A stretch of DNA of 64,000 nucleotides from Rhodocyclus gracilis (GTDB lineage Bacteria; Pseudomonadota; Gammaproteobacteria; Burkholderiales; Rhodocyclaceae), in the NCBI RefSeq assembly GCF_009617575.1, contig NZ_WIXJ01000007.1:89200-153199 (forward strand), written 5' to 3'. Numbering within the stretch: the stretch's first letter is position 1; each line of letters starts with the position of its first letter. A model generated the notes under the pieces. That model did no database searches. It was not told the DNA's origin and saw only the letters and a list, made by a program, of their open reading frames with translations. The translations under genes and the position numbers were made by a program. Below, piece after piece: positions 1 to 9,082 of the stretch.

Positions 1-2
1 CG

Positions 3-200
3 CGCAACCATCTCTGGGGAACGGTCGCGCGTATCCACGAAGGCGCCGTGAATTCAGAAATCACGCTGGCCCTCCCCGGCGGCCGCAACGTCACCGCCAT
101 CGTCACCCGCGACAGCGTCGCCGCGCTGGCCCTGCACGAAGGCGCCGACGCCTGCGCCGTCATCAACGCCGCCAGCGTCCTGCTCGCCACCTTTGACTAA
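3..200 (+). CDS. C-terminal TOBE (molybdate-binding) domain of a ModE-type regulator, 5'-truncated
   Basis: The window opens inside this gene; 65 codons plus the TAA stop are visible. They encode a Mop/TOBE molybdate-binding fold that begins RNHLWGTV and ends VLLATFD, close to the start of the first TOBE repeat and the end of the last one in ModE proteins. In ModE the tandem TOBE repeats sense molybdate and an N-terminal winged helix represses the mod operon; the DNA-binding part, if present, lies left of the window. modA starts 111 bp downstream on the same strand, which supports a role in molybdate homeostasis. A stand-alone molbindin cannot be excluded because the N-terminus is missing. 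Confidence 0.75.
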   Translation, partial: RNHLWGTVARIHEGAVNSEITLALPGGRNVTAIVTRDSVAALALHEGADACAVINAASVLLATFD

Positions 201-1094
<894 letters not shown>

Positions 1095-1172
1095 ACGCTG
1101 CCAACACCACTGAACGACGGCAAAGGCGCCGGGGGCACCCGCCCGGCGTCCCTGCCGCCCTAGGGTTTCCCC

Positions 1173-1556
1173 ATGAAGATCGCTATCGCCACCCGCCATT
1201 TCGCGACGATTGCCCGCCACGCCGGGCAGACGCGCGAATGGCTGCTCTACGACTGCCTGCCAACGCAGGCGCCGCCCGCTCCCGAACGCATCGAACTGGC
1301 GCGCGAGCAGGTGATTCACCATTTCAGCGGAGAAGGCCCGCACCCGCTGGATGGCGCCGAACTCATCATCGCCGCCAGCGCCGGCGACGGCTTCGTACGC
1401 CACATGGCCAAACGCGGCGCCCGCGTCCTGCTGACCGCCGAAAGCGATCCCCTGCACGCCGTGACGAAGGTGCTGGCCGGCGAAGAACTCGCCGCGCCGC
1501 GTGCCGACGTCACGCGGGTGCTGTGCGCACTGCACGACGTTTTTTCCCGCCACTGA
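1173..1556 (+). CDS. Small NifX/NafY-family protein inside the mod operon
   Basis: Encodes 127 residues. The start MKIAIATRHFATIARHAG and the later DGAELIIAASAGDGFV segment match the dinitrogenase iron-molybdenum cofactor biosynthesis fold (NifX, NafY and the NifB C-terminal domain), an RNase H-like domain that binds FeMo-co or its precursor NifB-co in characterised members. It has no signal peptide, so it acts in the cytoplasm. Its TGA overlaps the modD start as TGATG, implying translational coupling. Location between modA and modD suggests that newly imported molybdenum and cofactor carriage are expressed together; that link is inference. It is clearly distinct from nifX at 7343, and no specific gene name is assigned. 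Confidence 0.8.
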   Translation: MKIAIATRHFATIARHAGQTREWLLYDCLPTQAPPAPERIELAREQVIHHFSGEGPHPLDGAELIIAASAGDGFVRHMAKRGARVLLTAESDPLHAVTKVLAGEELAAPRADVTRVLCALHDVFSRH

Positions 1557-2413
1557 TGAGCATCCTCTCCGACGACGCCCTGCACCGCCTGCTCTCCGAC
1601 GACGCACCCTACGGTGACCTCAGCACCGCGACGCTCGGCATCGGTGCTGTCACGGGGCGCTGCGAATTCCGCGCCCGGCAAGCCATGCGCCTGTGCGGCA
1701 GCGAAGAAGCAGCACGCCTGTGCGAGCTGGCCGGGCTACAGGTTTCCGAACCCGCCCGCTCCGGCACCCCCTTGGCGGCAGACGACCTCATTTTCGTCGC
1801 CACGGGCACGGCAGCCGCCCTGCACCATGCGTGGAAGACGGCGCAGGTACTGATCGAATGGAGCAGCGGCATCGCCAGCCGCGCAGCGCGGATCGTCGCC
1901 GCCGCCAACGGCGTGACGGTGGCCTGTACGCGCAAGAGCGCGCCAGGAACGAAGGCCCTCTCGGTCAAGGCGGTACGCGCCGGCGGCGCACGCATGCACC
2001 GTCTGGGCCTCTCGGAAACCCTGCTGATCTTCGCCGAGCACCGCGCCTTCCTCAGCGAGACGCCGGGAGAGACCATCGCCCGCCTGCGCCAGCAGGAGCC
2101 GGAAAAACAGATCATGGTCGAAGTCAGCGACATCGCTACCGCCGTGCGCTGGGCAAGGGCGGGCGCGGATGCCTTGCAGCTTGAGAAATTCACGCCGGCG
2201 GCCGTCGCCGAGTGTCGTGCCGCCCTATCGGCGAATGCAGCAAATGCAGCGCATTCAACGCGTGCAACGCGTCCGCTGCTGCTGGCCGCCGCCGGCGGCG
2301 TCGATGCCGACAATGCTGCGGCCTATGTAGCAGCGGGCGCTGGCCTGCTGGTTACCTCCGCCCCTTTCTACGCCCCGCCCTGCGACGTCGCCGTCGCGCT
2401 GTGTGCATGCTGA
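1556..2413 (+). CDS. modD: ModD, quinolinate-phosphoribosyltransferase-like molybdenum operon protein
   Basis: Encodes 285 residues with the two-part fold of nicotinate-nucleotide pyrophosphorylase (NadC/QPRT). The N-terminal part contains APYGDLST, and the barrel part has [16 protein letters not shown] and a terminal [21 protein letters not shown] stretch. ModD homologues are found in molybdate-transport operons of bacteria and are distinguished from true NadC by context; the reaction is not established. Start ATG 1556 overlaps the preceding stop, and the 3' end overlaps modB by 7 bp, so it is embedded in the operon. A separate nadA occurs at 22755, but this gene should not be taken as nadC on that basis. 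Confidence 0.85.
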   Translation: MSILSDDALHRLLSDDAPYGDLSTATLGIGAVTGRCEFRARQAMRLCGSEEAARLCELAGLQVSEPARSGTPLAADDLIFVATGTAAALHHAWKTAQVLIEWSSGIASRAARIVAAANGVTVACTRKSAPGTKALSVKAVRAGGARMHRLGLSETLLIFAEHRAFLSETPGETIARLRQQEPEKQIMVEVSDIATAVRWARAGADALQLEKFTPAAVAECRAALSANAANAAHSTRATRPLLLAAAGGVDADNAAAYVAAGAGLLVTSAPFYAPPCDVAVALCAC

Positions 2414-3078
2414 GTCCGGACGACCTCGCCGCCATCGGCCTGACCCTGCGTCTGGCCGGACTGACCACCCTGCTGCTGCTGCTCGTCGGCACGCCCATCG
2501 CCTGGTGGCTGGCGCGCAGCCAGCACTGGCTGAAAGGCCCCATCGGCGCCGTCGTCACCCTGCCGCTGGTCCTGCCGCCGGCCGTGCTCGGTTTCTATCT
2601 GCTGGTACTGCTCGGCCCGGAGGGGCCTCTCGGCCAACTGACGCAAGCACTGGGGCTGGGCCTGCTGCCGTTCACCTTCCCCGGACTGGTGCTGGCCTCG
2701 GCGATCTACTCGATGCCTTTCGTCATTCAGCCCCTGCAACAGGCCTTCGCCGCCATCGGCGACGGGCCGCTGGAAGCGGCAGCGACGCTACGCGCCTCGC
2801 CGCTCGACACGTTTCTCAGCGTCGCCCTGCCGCTCGCCAGACCGGGCTTCATTACCGCCGCTATTCTGGGATTTGCCCACACCGTCGGCGAATTCGGCGT
2901 CGTGCTGATGATCGGCGGCAATATTCCGGGCAAGACACAGGTACTGTCGATGGCCATCTACAACCACGTCGAGGCACTCGAATACGGTCAGGCGCACTGG
3001 CTCGCCGGCGGCATGCTGCTGTTCTCCTTCGTCGTTCTGCTCGCGCTCAATCTGCGCGGCTGGCAGCGCAGCGTATGA
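2407..3078 (+). CDS. modB: Molybdate ABC transporter permease ModB
   Basis: Encodes 223 residues, the usual ModB length. It forms the inner-membrane channel of the ModABC importer. Hydrophobic segments are visible at about residues 10-31, 44-65, 83-100, 130-155 and 195-215. The EAA loop that docks onto the ATPase is the segment [14 protein letters not shown], followed by [11 protein letters not shown]. The ATG at 2407 lies inside the last codons of modD, and the stop overlaps modC by 4 bp (ATGA), typical of a tightly coupled transporter operon. Confidence 0.95.
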   Translation: MLSPDDLAAIGLTLRLAGLTTLLLLLVGTPIAWWLARSQHWLKGPIGAVVTLPLVLPPAVLGFYLLVLLGPEGPLGQLTQALGLGLLPFTFPGLVLASAIYSMPFVIQPLQQAFAAIGDGPLEAAATLRASPLDTFLSVALPLARPGFITAAILGFAHTVGEFGVVLMIGGNIPGKTQVLSMAIYNHVEALEYGQAHWLAGGMLLFSFVVLLALNLRGWQRSV

Positions 3079-4145
3079 GCATCGCCGCCCGCTTTGCCAT
3101 CCGCTACGCCGGGTTTTCGCTGACGGCGGAATTCGATCTGCCGGGGCACGGCATCACCGCGCTGTTCGGTCCCTCCGGCTCGGGCAAAAGCACGCTGCTA
3201 CGCGCCATCGCCGGACTCGAACGCTGGCCGGCAAGCCACCTGCGGGTCAACGACAGCGTCTGGCAAGACGCCACCAGCTTTCTGCCGACGCATCGGCGAC
3301 CGCTCGGCTACGTCTTTCAGCACGCCAATCTCTTCCCGCACCTGTCGGTCGGGCGCAATCTCGACTACGGCGCGCGGCGTGCCGGCGCCGCCGCCCGCCG
3401 CGTCGTGCGGGACGACATCATCGAACTGCTCGGCATCGGCGCGCTGCTCGAACGCATGCCGGCGCGCCTCTCCGGCGGCGAACAACAGCGCGTTGCCATC
3501 GCCCGCGCACTGCTCACCGGCCCGGAACTGCTGCTGATGGACGAACCGCTGGCCGCACTCGATCTGGCGCGCAAGAACGAAATCCTGCCCTACCTCGAAA
3601 CCCTGCACGACACGCTCGACATTCCCGTGCTCTACGTCAGCCACGCGCCGGACGAAGTGGCGCGCCTGGCCGACCATCTGCTCGTCCTCGACGCCGGCGC
3701 CATCGTCGCCCAAGGTCCGCTGGCCGAAACGCTGGCGCGCACCGACCTGCCGATTCCGCTCGGCGAGGATGCCGGCGTGGTCCTCGACGCCTACGTGCGC
3801 GAACGCGACGCCCGGTGGCATCTGGCACGCGTCGAGTTCCCCGGAGGCGAGCTGTGGGTGCGCGACGGCGGACAGGCCATCGGCAGCCGCGTGCGCCTGC
3901 GCATCCTCGCCCGCGACGTCAGCATCGCCCTCGAACGCCCGGAAGGCAGCAGCATCATGAACGCGCTGCCGGCGACGGTCGACGAGATCGCCGGCGAACC
4001 GCATCCGGCGCTCGCCCTGGTACGACTGAATGCCGGCAACTCGCCGCTGCTGGCGCGACTGACCCGACGCTCCGCCGATCTCCTCGCGCTGACACCGGGC
4101 GCGTCGGTGTGGGCACAGATCAAGGCCGTCGCGCTGATCGGCTGA
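3075..4145 (+). CDS. modC: Molybdate ABC transporter ATP-binding protein ModC
   Basis: Encodes 356 residues. It hydrolyses ATP to drive molybdate import through ModB. Walker A is GPSGSGKST at residues 32-40, the Q-loop is in [10 protein letters not shown], the ABC signature is [14 protein letters not shown] near residue 132, Walker B is [12 protein letters not shown] near 150, and the switch histidine follows in [10 protein letters not shown]. The last ~70 residues form a TOBE domain typical of ModC. It is the last gene before a 286-bp intergenic region that carries the nifE promoter, so the mod operon probably ends here. Confidence 0.96.
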   Translation: MSIAARFAIRYAGFSLTAEFDLPGHGITALFGPSGSGKSTLLRAIAGLERWPASHLRVNDSVWQDATSFLPTHRRPLGYVFQHANLFPHLSVGRNLDYGARRAGAAARRVVRDDIIELLGIGALLERMPARLSGGEQQRVAIARALLTGPELLLMDEPLAALDLARKNEILPYLETLHDTLDIPVLYVSHAPDEVARLADHLLVLDAGAIVAQGPLAETLARTDLPIPLGEDAGVVLDAYVRERDARWHLARVEFPGGELWVRDGGQAIGSRVRLRILARDVSIALERPEGSSIMNALPATVDEIAGEPHPALALVRLNAGNSPLLARLTRRSADLLALTPGASVWAQIKAVALIG

Positions 4146-4320
4146 GCGCTGCGGCGCTGCCGCCCCACTTCTCGGCGCCTCTGCTCCGCGCCTCCTCTCG
4201 GTGCCGTTTTTCCGCCGGCCTCTCAGCTTTTTTTTCGGCATTTCCGCTCGGCCCTGCCGCGCGCGCCTTCCCGCTCGCACCTCTACCGTCACGGCGATGC
4301 GCCACGCCGCCGCCCCGGAT

Positions 4321-4336
4321 TGTCGTCTTTGCGACA
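4321..4336 (+). promoter_or_regulatory. NifA upstream activator sequence of nifE
   Basis: Perfect TGT-N10-ACA (TGTCGTCTTTGCGACA), the binding sequence of NifA. It lies 59 bp upstream of the start of the -24 element of the nifE sigma-54 promoter, on the same face and spacing as the equivalent site before nifN. Confidence 0.85.
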
Positions 4337-4362
4337 TCTTATCGCGCGCCACATCTCCACTA

Positions 4363-4375
4363 AATCATGGGCTTA
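4363..4375 (+). promoter_or_regulatory. Possible IHF site between the NifA site and nifE promoter
   Basis: AATCATGGGCTTA matches the IHF consensus WATCAANNNNTTR at 12 of 13 positions (T for A at position 6). An IHF bend between activator site and sigma-54 promoter is a normal arrangement for nif promoters. It ends only 5 bp before the -24 element, so the match could be chance. Confidence 0.35.
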
Positions 4376-4379
4376 GCGA

Positions 4380-4395
4380 TGGCACGGCCCTTGCA
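4380..4395 (+). promoter_or_regulatory. Sigma-54 (RpoN) promoter of nifE
   Basis: TGGCACGGCCCTTGCA fits the -24/-12 consensus TGGCACG-N4-TTGCW exactly. The invariant GG is at 4381-4382 and the GC at 4393-4394, placing the transcription start near 4406 and leaving a short leader before the nifE ATG at 4432. Confidence 0.92.
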
Positions 4396-4431
4396 AAACG
4401 GCAGGAGACAACGGAGAGCGGAGACAACGCC

Positions 4432-5841
4432 ATGAAAACCTCGCACCTCGCCGAACTGCAGAACGAACCGGCGTGCGCGCACAACGCCAAGGAGAAATCC
4501 GGCTGCGCGCGCCCCAAGCCGGGCGCCACCGCCGGCGGCTGCTCCTTCGACGGCGCGCAGATCGCCCTGCTGCCGATTGCCGATGTCGCGCACATCGTGC
4601 ACGGGCCGATTGCCTGCGCCGGCGCCTCCTGGGATAACCGTGGCAGCCGCTCCTCCGGGCCGACGCTCTACAAGATCGGCATGACCACCGACCTCTCCGA
4701 GCAGGATGTGATCATGGGGCGCGGCGAAAAACGCCTCTTTCACGCCATCGCCCAGGCGGTGACGACCTATTCGCCGGCGGCGGTCTTCGTCTACGTCACC
4801 TGCGTCACCGCGCTGATCGGCGACGATGTCGAAGCCGTCTGCAAGGCCGCGCAGCAGCATTGCGGCGTCCCCGTCATCCCGGTCGACTGTGCGGGCTTTT
4901 ACGGCACCAAGAACCTCGGCAACCGGATCGCCGGCGAAGCGATGCTGACGCACGTCATCGGCACGCGCGAGCCGCCGCCGGTGCCGGAACACGCCCAGCG
5001 GGCGGGCATTCGCGTGCACGACATCAGCCTGATCGGCGAATACAACATCGCCGGCGAGTTCTGGCATGTCGCGCCGCTCTTTGACGAACTCGGGCTGCGC
5101 ATTCTCTCCACGCTCTCCGGCGACGCACGCTTTCACGAAGTGCAGACCATGCACCGCGCCGAGGCCAGCATGGTCGTCTGCGCCAAGGCGCTGCTCAACG
5201 TGGCACGCGGCATCGAGGAGCGCTTCGGCGTGCCGTACTTCGAAGGCAGCTTCTACGGCGTCGCCGACATGTCGCAGGCGCTGCGCGCCTTCGCCGACCT
5301 CATCGACGACGACGATCTGCGCGCGCGCACGGACATCCTCATCGCCCGCGAGGAGGCGCGTGCCAACGCCGCCCTGGCGCCCTGGCGCGAACGCCTGCGG
5401 GGCCGGCGGGTGCTGCTCTACACCGGCGGCGTGAAATCCTGGTCCATCGTCTCCGCCTTGCAGGATCTCGGCATGGAAGTCGTCGCCACCGGCACCAAGA
5501 AGTCGACGGAAGAAGACAAGGCGCGCATCCGCGAGCTGATGGGCGAAAACGCCCGCATGATCGACGACGGCAGCCCGAAAGCGCTGCTCACGGCCTACAA
5601 GGACTACCGCGCCGACGTTCTCATCGCCGGCGGCCGCAACCTGTACACGGCGCTGAAAGCGCGCATTCCCTTCCTCGACATCAACCAGGAACGCGAATTC
5701 GGCTACGCCGGCTACGCCGGTATGAGCGAACTGGCGCGACAACTGGCGCTGACCATCGACAGCCCGGTCTGGCCTGCCGTCCGCAAAGCGCCGCCCTGGG
5801 CCGCCGCGACGGTGCACAACACGCCGCGCGCGCTCGGCTAG
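4432..5841 (+). CDS. nifE: Nitrogenase iron-molybdenum cofactor scaffold protein NifE
   Basis: Encodes 469 residues. With NifN it forms the NifE2N2 scaffold on which NifB-co is matured to FeMo-co before transfer to NifDK. Cys37, Cys62 and Cys124 fall exactly at the positions of the cluster-binding cysteines in Azotobacter NifE, which confirms the ATG at 4432; an earlier in-frame ATG at 4201 would extend the protein through the promoter region. GGAG precedes the start. A conserved C-terminal TGGVKSWSI and the [13 protein letters not shown] segment are also present. Transcription is expected from the sigma-54 promoter at 4380 under NifA control. nifN follows after a gap of about 200 bp with its own promoter. 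Confidence 0.97.
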   Translation: MKTSHLAELQNEPACAHNAKEKSGCARPKPGATAGGCSFDGAQIALLPIADVAHIVHGPIACAGASWDNRGSRSSGPTLYKIGMTTDLSEQDVIMGRGEKRLFHAIAQAVTTYSPAAVFVYVTCVTALIGDDVEAVCKAAQQHCGVPVIPVDCAGFYGTKNLGNRIAGEAMLTHVIGTREPPPVPEHAQRAGIRVHDISLIGEYNIAGEFWHVAPLFDELGLRILSTLSGDARFHEVQTMHRAEASMVVCAKALLNVARGIEERFGVPYFEGSFYGVADMSQALRAFADLIDDDDLRARTDILIAREEARANAALAPWRERLRGRRVLLYTGGVKSWSIVSALQDLGMEVVATGTKKSTEEDKARIRELMGENARMIDDGSPKALLTAYKDYRADVLIAGGRNLYTALKARIPFLDINQEREFGYAGYAGMSELARQLALTIDSPVWPAVRKAPPWAAATVHNTPRALG

Positions 5842-5929
5842 GAAAGCACGCGGCGAAGGCTCGCGGCGCCGAGGACGCGATGGCACGCGGGAACGACACG
5901 GCGTCCCAGCGTCACCCTGATACCGGCAA

Positions 5930-5945
5930 TGTCGCATTCCCGACA
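5930..5945 (+). promoter_or_regulatory. NifA upstream activator sequence of nifN
   Basis: Perfect TGT-N10-ACA (TGTCGCATTCCCGACA), 60 bp upstream of the start of the nifN -24 element. The inner bases also resemble the nifE site (TGTCG...CGACA), so the two sites share a TGTCG-N6-CGACA core that is itself an inverted repeat. Confidence 0.85.
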
Positions 5946-5989
5946 GTACGACGAAACGCCAAGCCGCTGATTTAAAGGCACTAAACCCC

Positions 5990-6005
5990 TGGCATGGTGC
6001 TTGCG
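5990..6005 (+). promoter_or_regulatory. Sigma-54 (RpoN) promoter of nifN
   Basis: TGGCATGGTGCTTGCG has the GG (5991-5992) and GC (6003-6004) of a -24/-12 promoter with the correct spacing. Expected transcription start is near 6016, about 27 bases before the nifN ATG. Confidence 0.88.
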
Positions 6006-6042
6006 AAAGCACTAGCAACCCACCCTTGTGTGACGAACAACC

Positions 6043-7416
6043 ATGGCCGAGATCGTAAAGAAAGCAAAGCCGCTGACGGTCAACCCGCTGAAGGCCAGCC
6101 AGCCGATGGGGGCCGCGCTGGCGTTTCTCGGGCTACGCGATGCCATCCCGCTATTGCACGGATCGCAAGGGTGTACGGCCTTCGGCAAGGTCTTCTTCGT
6201 TCGCCATTTCCGCGAACCGATCCCGCTACAGACGACGGCGATGGACCTCGTCAGCACGATCATGAACGCCGACGAGAACGTACTCGCCGGACTGAAAGCA
6301 CTGTGCGAAAAAAGCCAGCCGCAGGTGATCGGCCTGGCGACGACCGGCCTGTCTGAAACGCAAGGCACCGATATTCACTCGCTGGTGACGCGCTTTCGCA
6401 CGACCTGCCCGCAGTTCGCGCACGTCGCCATCGTGCCGGTCAACACGCCCGACTACGTCGGCTCGCTCGAAAGCGGCTTCGCGCTAGCGGTGGAAGCGAT
6501 GATCGACACGCTGGTGCCCGCCTCGAACAGCGTCGGGCGCCGCCGGCAGGTCAACGTGCTGGCCTCGTCGATGCTGACGCCCGGCGATCTCGAGCAGATC
6601 CGCGAGTGGATCGAGTCCTTCGGTCTGCGCGCCGTGCTGCTGCCCGACCTTGGCGACTCGCTCGACGGACATCTCGTCGACGCCGAGAACACGCCCCTGA
6701 CACTCGGCGGCACCCCGCGCGGCGACATTGACAGCCTGGGCGAATCGCTCGCCACGCTCGTCATCGGTCGTTCGCTCGCTCGGGCCGCCGACCTGCTGCG
6801 CGAACGCACGGGCGTCCCCGACCTGCGCTTTGACCACCTGCTCGGACTCGATGCCTGCGACGCCTTCACCGACGCGCTGGCGACGCTCGCCGGCATCGCC
6901 GTCCCCGAACGGATCGAACGGCAACGGACGCAATTGCAGGACGCCATGGTCGATACCCACTTCATGACCGGCTTCACGCGCATTGCACTGGCACTCGACC
7001 CCGACGCGCTGCTCGCCTTTGGCGGATTTCTCAGCGGCGTCGGCGCCGAGATCGTCGCCGCCGTGGCGCCCACCCGCGCCGACGGCCTGGCGCAGATGCC
7101 CTGCGCGAGCGTGCGCATTGGCGATCTTGCCGACCTCGAAGAGGCCGCCCGGCAGGCCAACGCGCAGATCCTCATCGCCAGCTCGCACGCCGCCGCGACC
7201 GCGCAGTCGCTGGGCATTCCGCTGTGGCGAGCCGGTTTCCCGCAATACGACTTCGTCGGTGGCTACGCCCGCGTCTGGGTCGGCTACCGCGGCGCGCGGC
7301 AAGCCTTGTTTGACCTCGCGAACCTTGTCCTGGGGCACCACCATGAGATTCCCGTCTACCGCTCGATCTACCGTGACGACGGCGCGCAAGATCCAGCTCG
7401 CCTGGTCTGCCACTGA
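6043..7416 (+). CDS. nifN: Nitrogenase iron-molybdenum cofactor scaffold protein NifN
   Basis: Encodes 457 residues, the partner of NifE in the cofactor-maturation scaffold. The N-terminus has [18 protein letters not shown] and Cys44 in HGSQGC, matching the cluster ligand Cys44 of Azotobacter NifN. The family motif ETQGTDI follows and the C-terminus contains [19 protein letters not shown]. Unlike many diazotrophs in which nifE and nifN are nearly contiguous, here a 201-bp gap with a NifA site and sigma-54 promoter separates them. The 3' end probably overlaps nifX. Confidence 0.96.
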   Translation: MAEIVKKAKPLTVNPLKASQPMGAALAFLGLRDAIPLLHGSQGCTAFGKVFFVRHFREPIPLQTTAMDLVSTIMNADENVLAGLKALCEKSQPQVIGLATTGLSETQGTDIHSLVTRFRTTCPQFAHVAIVPVNTPDYVGSLESGFALAVEAMIDTLVPASNSVGRRRQVNVLASSMLTPGDLEQIREWIESFGLRAVLLPDLGDSLDGHLVDAENTPLTLGGTPRGDIDSLGESLATLVIGRSLARAADLLRERTGVPDLRFDHLLGLDACDAFTDALATLAGIAVPERIERQRTQLQDAMVDTHFMTGFTRIALALDPDALLAFGGFLSGVGAEIVAAVAPTRADGLAQMPCASVRIGDLADLEEAARQANAQILIASSHAAATAQSLGIPLWRAGFPQYDFVGGYARVWVGYRGARQALFDLANLVLGHHHEIPVYRSIYRDDGAQDPARLVCH

Positions 7417-7927
7417 GGCCGTGCCGAGCATGCTGAAGGTCGCCTTCGCCACTTCCGACCGTGCCTCGGCCAACGAGCACTTCGGCGCCGCCAGCGGCTT
7501 TGCCGTGTACGCCATCGACGGCGAACACGCACGGCTCGTCGAAGTCGCCGAGTTTTCCGAATCGGCAGAGCCACTTACCTCCGCGTGCCCGGCACCGGTG
7601 GGCGAGGAGGCACCGCAGGCTGGCCATGACAACAATGGCCGTGGCGGCAGCGGACATAGCGAGAGCCGTCTCGCCACCAAAATCGCCGCCCTCGAAGGCT
7701 GCGCCGCCGTTTACTGCCTCGCCGTCGGCGGCTCGGCCGCGCGGCAGCTGCTGGCGCGCGGCATCCACCCCGTCCGCCTCGACGCTGCAGAAAGCATCGA
7801 CGCCCTGCTCATAAAGCTGCGCGCCGCCATCCGCGAAGGCAGCGTGCCCTGGCTCACGACGGCAGTGCACCGCGCCCGCGACAGCGCCCGCTTTGAGCGC
7901 ATGGCCGCCGAGAGATGGGAGGAATGA
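7343..7927 (+). CDS. nifX: Nitrogenase cofactor carrier protein NifX
   Basis: Encodes 194 residues from this ATG. NifX binds NifB-co and the VK-cluster and passes them to or from NifEN. The core [20 protein letters not shown] and [19 protein letters not shown] are diagnostic. The start at 7343 is chosen because the preceding [16 protein letters not shown] aligns with the pre-core segment RQLQVLDSEDDGTL of Azotobacter NifX; this start overlaps nifN by 74 bp. The alternative ATG at 7430 has GAGG at 7415-7418 and would give 165 residues. Between the two conserved blocks there is an unusual Ala/Pro then Gly/Ser/His/Asn-rich insertion of about 35 residues (roughly 7570-7670). Confidence 0.9.
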   Translation: MRFPSTARSTVTTARKIQLAWSATEAVPSMLKVAFATSDRASANEHFGAASGFAVYAIDGEHARLVEVAEFSESAEPLTSACPAPVGEEAPQAGHDNNGRGGSGHSESRLATKIAALEGCAAVYCLAVGGSAARQLLARGIHPVRLDAAESIDALLIKLRAAIREGSVPWLTTAVHRARDSARFERMAAERWEE

Positions 7928-8019
7928 TGCCACGCCGCGCCCGACACTCTCGCCACGCTATGCGCCACCTGCCCTGACCACTTCCCACCCGACGCCCCGC
8001 TTACCTCCGGAGAACATCG

Positions 8020-8484
8020 ATGAGCACCCTCACCCGCGAACGCGACCCCATTCTGGATACCGACTTCATCAAGGAGATGATCCGGCAGATGCGGGCGCTC
8101 GACAGCTACGGCACCTACGACGGCCAGCCGGTCGAGAAACTTCTGGAGCCGCTGATCCTGACGCGCGAACGCAAGGCGCAGATTCCGCTGATCGGCGATC
8201 CGGATGAACAGACCGTCGCCAGCCTCAAGGCCTTCTACAACGCCATCGCCACGCTGATCGAAAAGGAATGCGGCCTGATGGCGGTGCCGCTGGTGCATCT
8301 GTCGCACGAAGGTTTCGGTCGCGCCCTGATCACCGTCGGCAAGCTCGTCGTCAGCGACCGCACGCTGCGCGACGTACACCGCTTCGGCTTCGAAAGCCTG
8401 TCGAAGATGAAAACCGAGGCCGACAAGATTCTCGCCGTCGCCCTGTCGGTCGTCAGCGAACACGCCGACGTCGCCGGCATGTGA
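8020..8484 (+). CDS. NifX-associated nitrogen fixation protein (DUF269)
   Basis: Encodes 154 residues. It belongs to the small DUF269 family that almost always sits directly downstream of nifX; the family pattern is visible in DTDFIKEMIRQMRALDSYG and HRFGFESLSKMKTEADKILA. Biochemical role is unknown; constant association with nifX and ferredoxin genes suggests a helper of cofactor or electron transfer steps. An SD-like TCCGGAG sequence precedes the ATG. No separate sigma-54 promoter is visible in the 92-bp gap after nifX, so it is probably cotranscribed. Confidence 0.9.
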   Translation: MSTLTRERDPILDTDFIKEMIRQMRALDSYGTYDGQPVEKLLEPLILTRERKAQIPLIGDPDEQTVASLKAFYNAIATLIEKECGLMAVPLVHLSHEGFGRALITVGKLVVSDRTLRDVHRFGFESLSKMKTEADKILAVALSVVSEHADVAGM

Positions 8485-8491
8485 GTCCGCC

Positions 8492-8710
8492 ATGAGCGAC
8501 GACGAACTCCGCGCGCGCGAGCAGGACGTGAAACGCCTCAAGCGCATCGCCTCCGAGTGGGCCGGACAACTGCACGATCTGGTCGAAGACCGACTGCCGG
8601 CGGCCTACGCCGAGCTTCCCGAGATTTCCCGCGCCACCTACGACGCCTGCAAGGCCTGGGCTGACGCGGTCGCAACCCTCAATGCACTCCATACCTCCGA
8701 GAAAGGATAA
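8492..8710 (+). CDS. Small nif-associated protein (DUF683/CCE_0567 type)
   Basis: Encodes 72 residues, mostly predicted helix (DDELRAREQDVKRLKRIASEWAG at the start cannot be broken by Pro or Gly). It matches the length, composition and position of the DUF683/CCE_0567 family, which forms helical hairpin dimers and lies between the DUF269 gene and fdxB in nif clusters. It starts 7 bp after the previous stop and ends 3 bp before fdxB, so the three genes form one translational block. Function is not established. Confidence 0.85.
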   Translation: MSDDELRAREQDVKRLKRIASEWAGQLHDLVEDRLPAAYAELPEISRATYDACKAWADAVATLNALHTSEKG

Positions 8711-8713
8711 GAC

Positions 8714-8989
8714 ATGGCAAACGCAGTGACGCGGGGCGGCACCCCCTGGACCCCTCTCTACGTAGATGCAATCAACCCGAAGAACTGCATCGGCTGCGGC
8801 CGCTGCTACAAGGTTTGCCCACGCGACGTGCTGACGCTCGTCGATCGTGGCGACGACGACATGGACGACGACTGGGACGACGAAGACGCCAAGGCGCTGA
8901 TGAGCGTCAAGGATGCGCAAGACTGCATCGGCTGCGGCGCCTGCGGACGTACCTGTCCGAAGAGTTGCTTCACCTTCGTCGCCGCCTGA
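8714..8989 (+). CDS. fdxB: Nif-specific ferredoxin III, 2[4Fe-4S]
   Basis: Encodes 91 residues. Two CxxCxxC...CP motifs are present: NCIGCGRCYKVCP near residues 23-35 and DCIGCGACGRTCP near 72-84. The N-terminal TRGGTPWTPLYVDAINP is characteristic of the nif-associated ferredoxin III family. A strongly acidic loop (DRGDDDMDDDWDDED) separates the cluster motifs, as is usual for this family. It is expected to donate low-potential electrons to nitrogenase or to cofactor synthesis enzymes; the exact acceptor cannot be read from sequence. Confidence 0.93.
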   Translation: MANAVTRGGTPWTPLYVDAINPKNCIGCGRCYKVCPRDVLTLVDRGDDDMDDDWDDEDAKALMSVKDAQDCIGCGACGRTCPKSCFTFVAA

Positions 8990-9082
8990 GCGCGGCCACG
9001 TCACGCGGCGGGCGAAGGCAGGAAACGCCGGCAGGCGCGGCGCTGACCCGCCGGCCGCCTTTCGCGATTCAAGGAGATCATC

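Noticed and set aside
1556..2413. Annotation of modD as nadC because nadA is in the same window
   Set aside because: It is inside the mod operon with overlaps on both sides and 20 kb from nadA; family context favours ModD.
4226..4234. T8 run after modC as an intrinsic terminator
   Set aside because: No stable hairpin directly precedes the T-run, so it is left as a pyrimidine-rich stretch.
5880..5896. TGGCACGCGGGAACG as a second sigma-54 promoter before nifN
   Set aside because: The -24 half is good but no TTGC-like -12 follows at the right spacing; the site at 5990 is complete.
4360..6018. Long - strand open frame opposite nifE
   Set aside because: Shadow of nifE; covers the nifE and nifN promoters and has no protein-family features.
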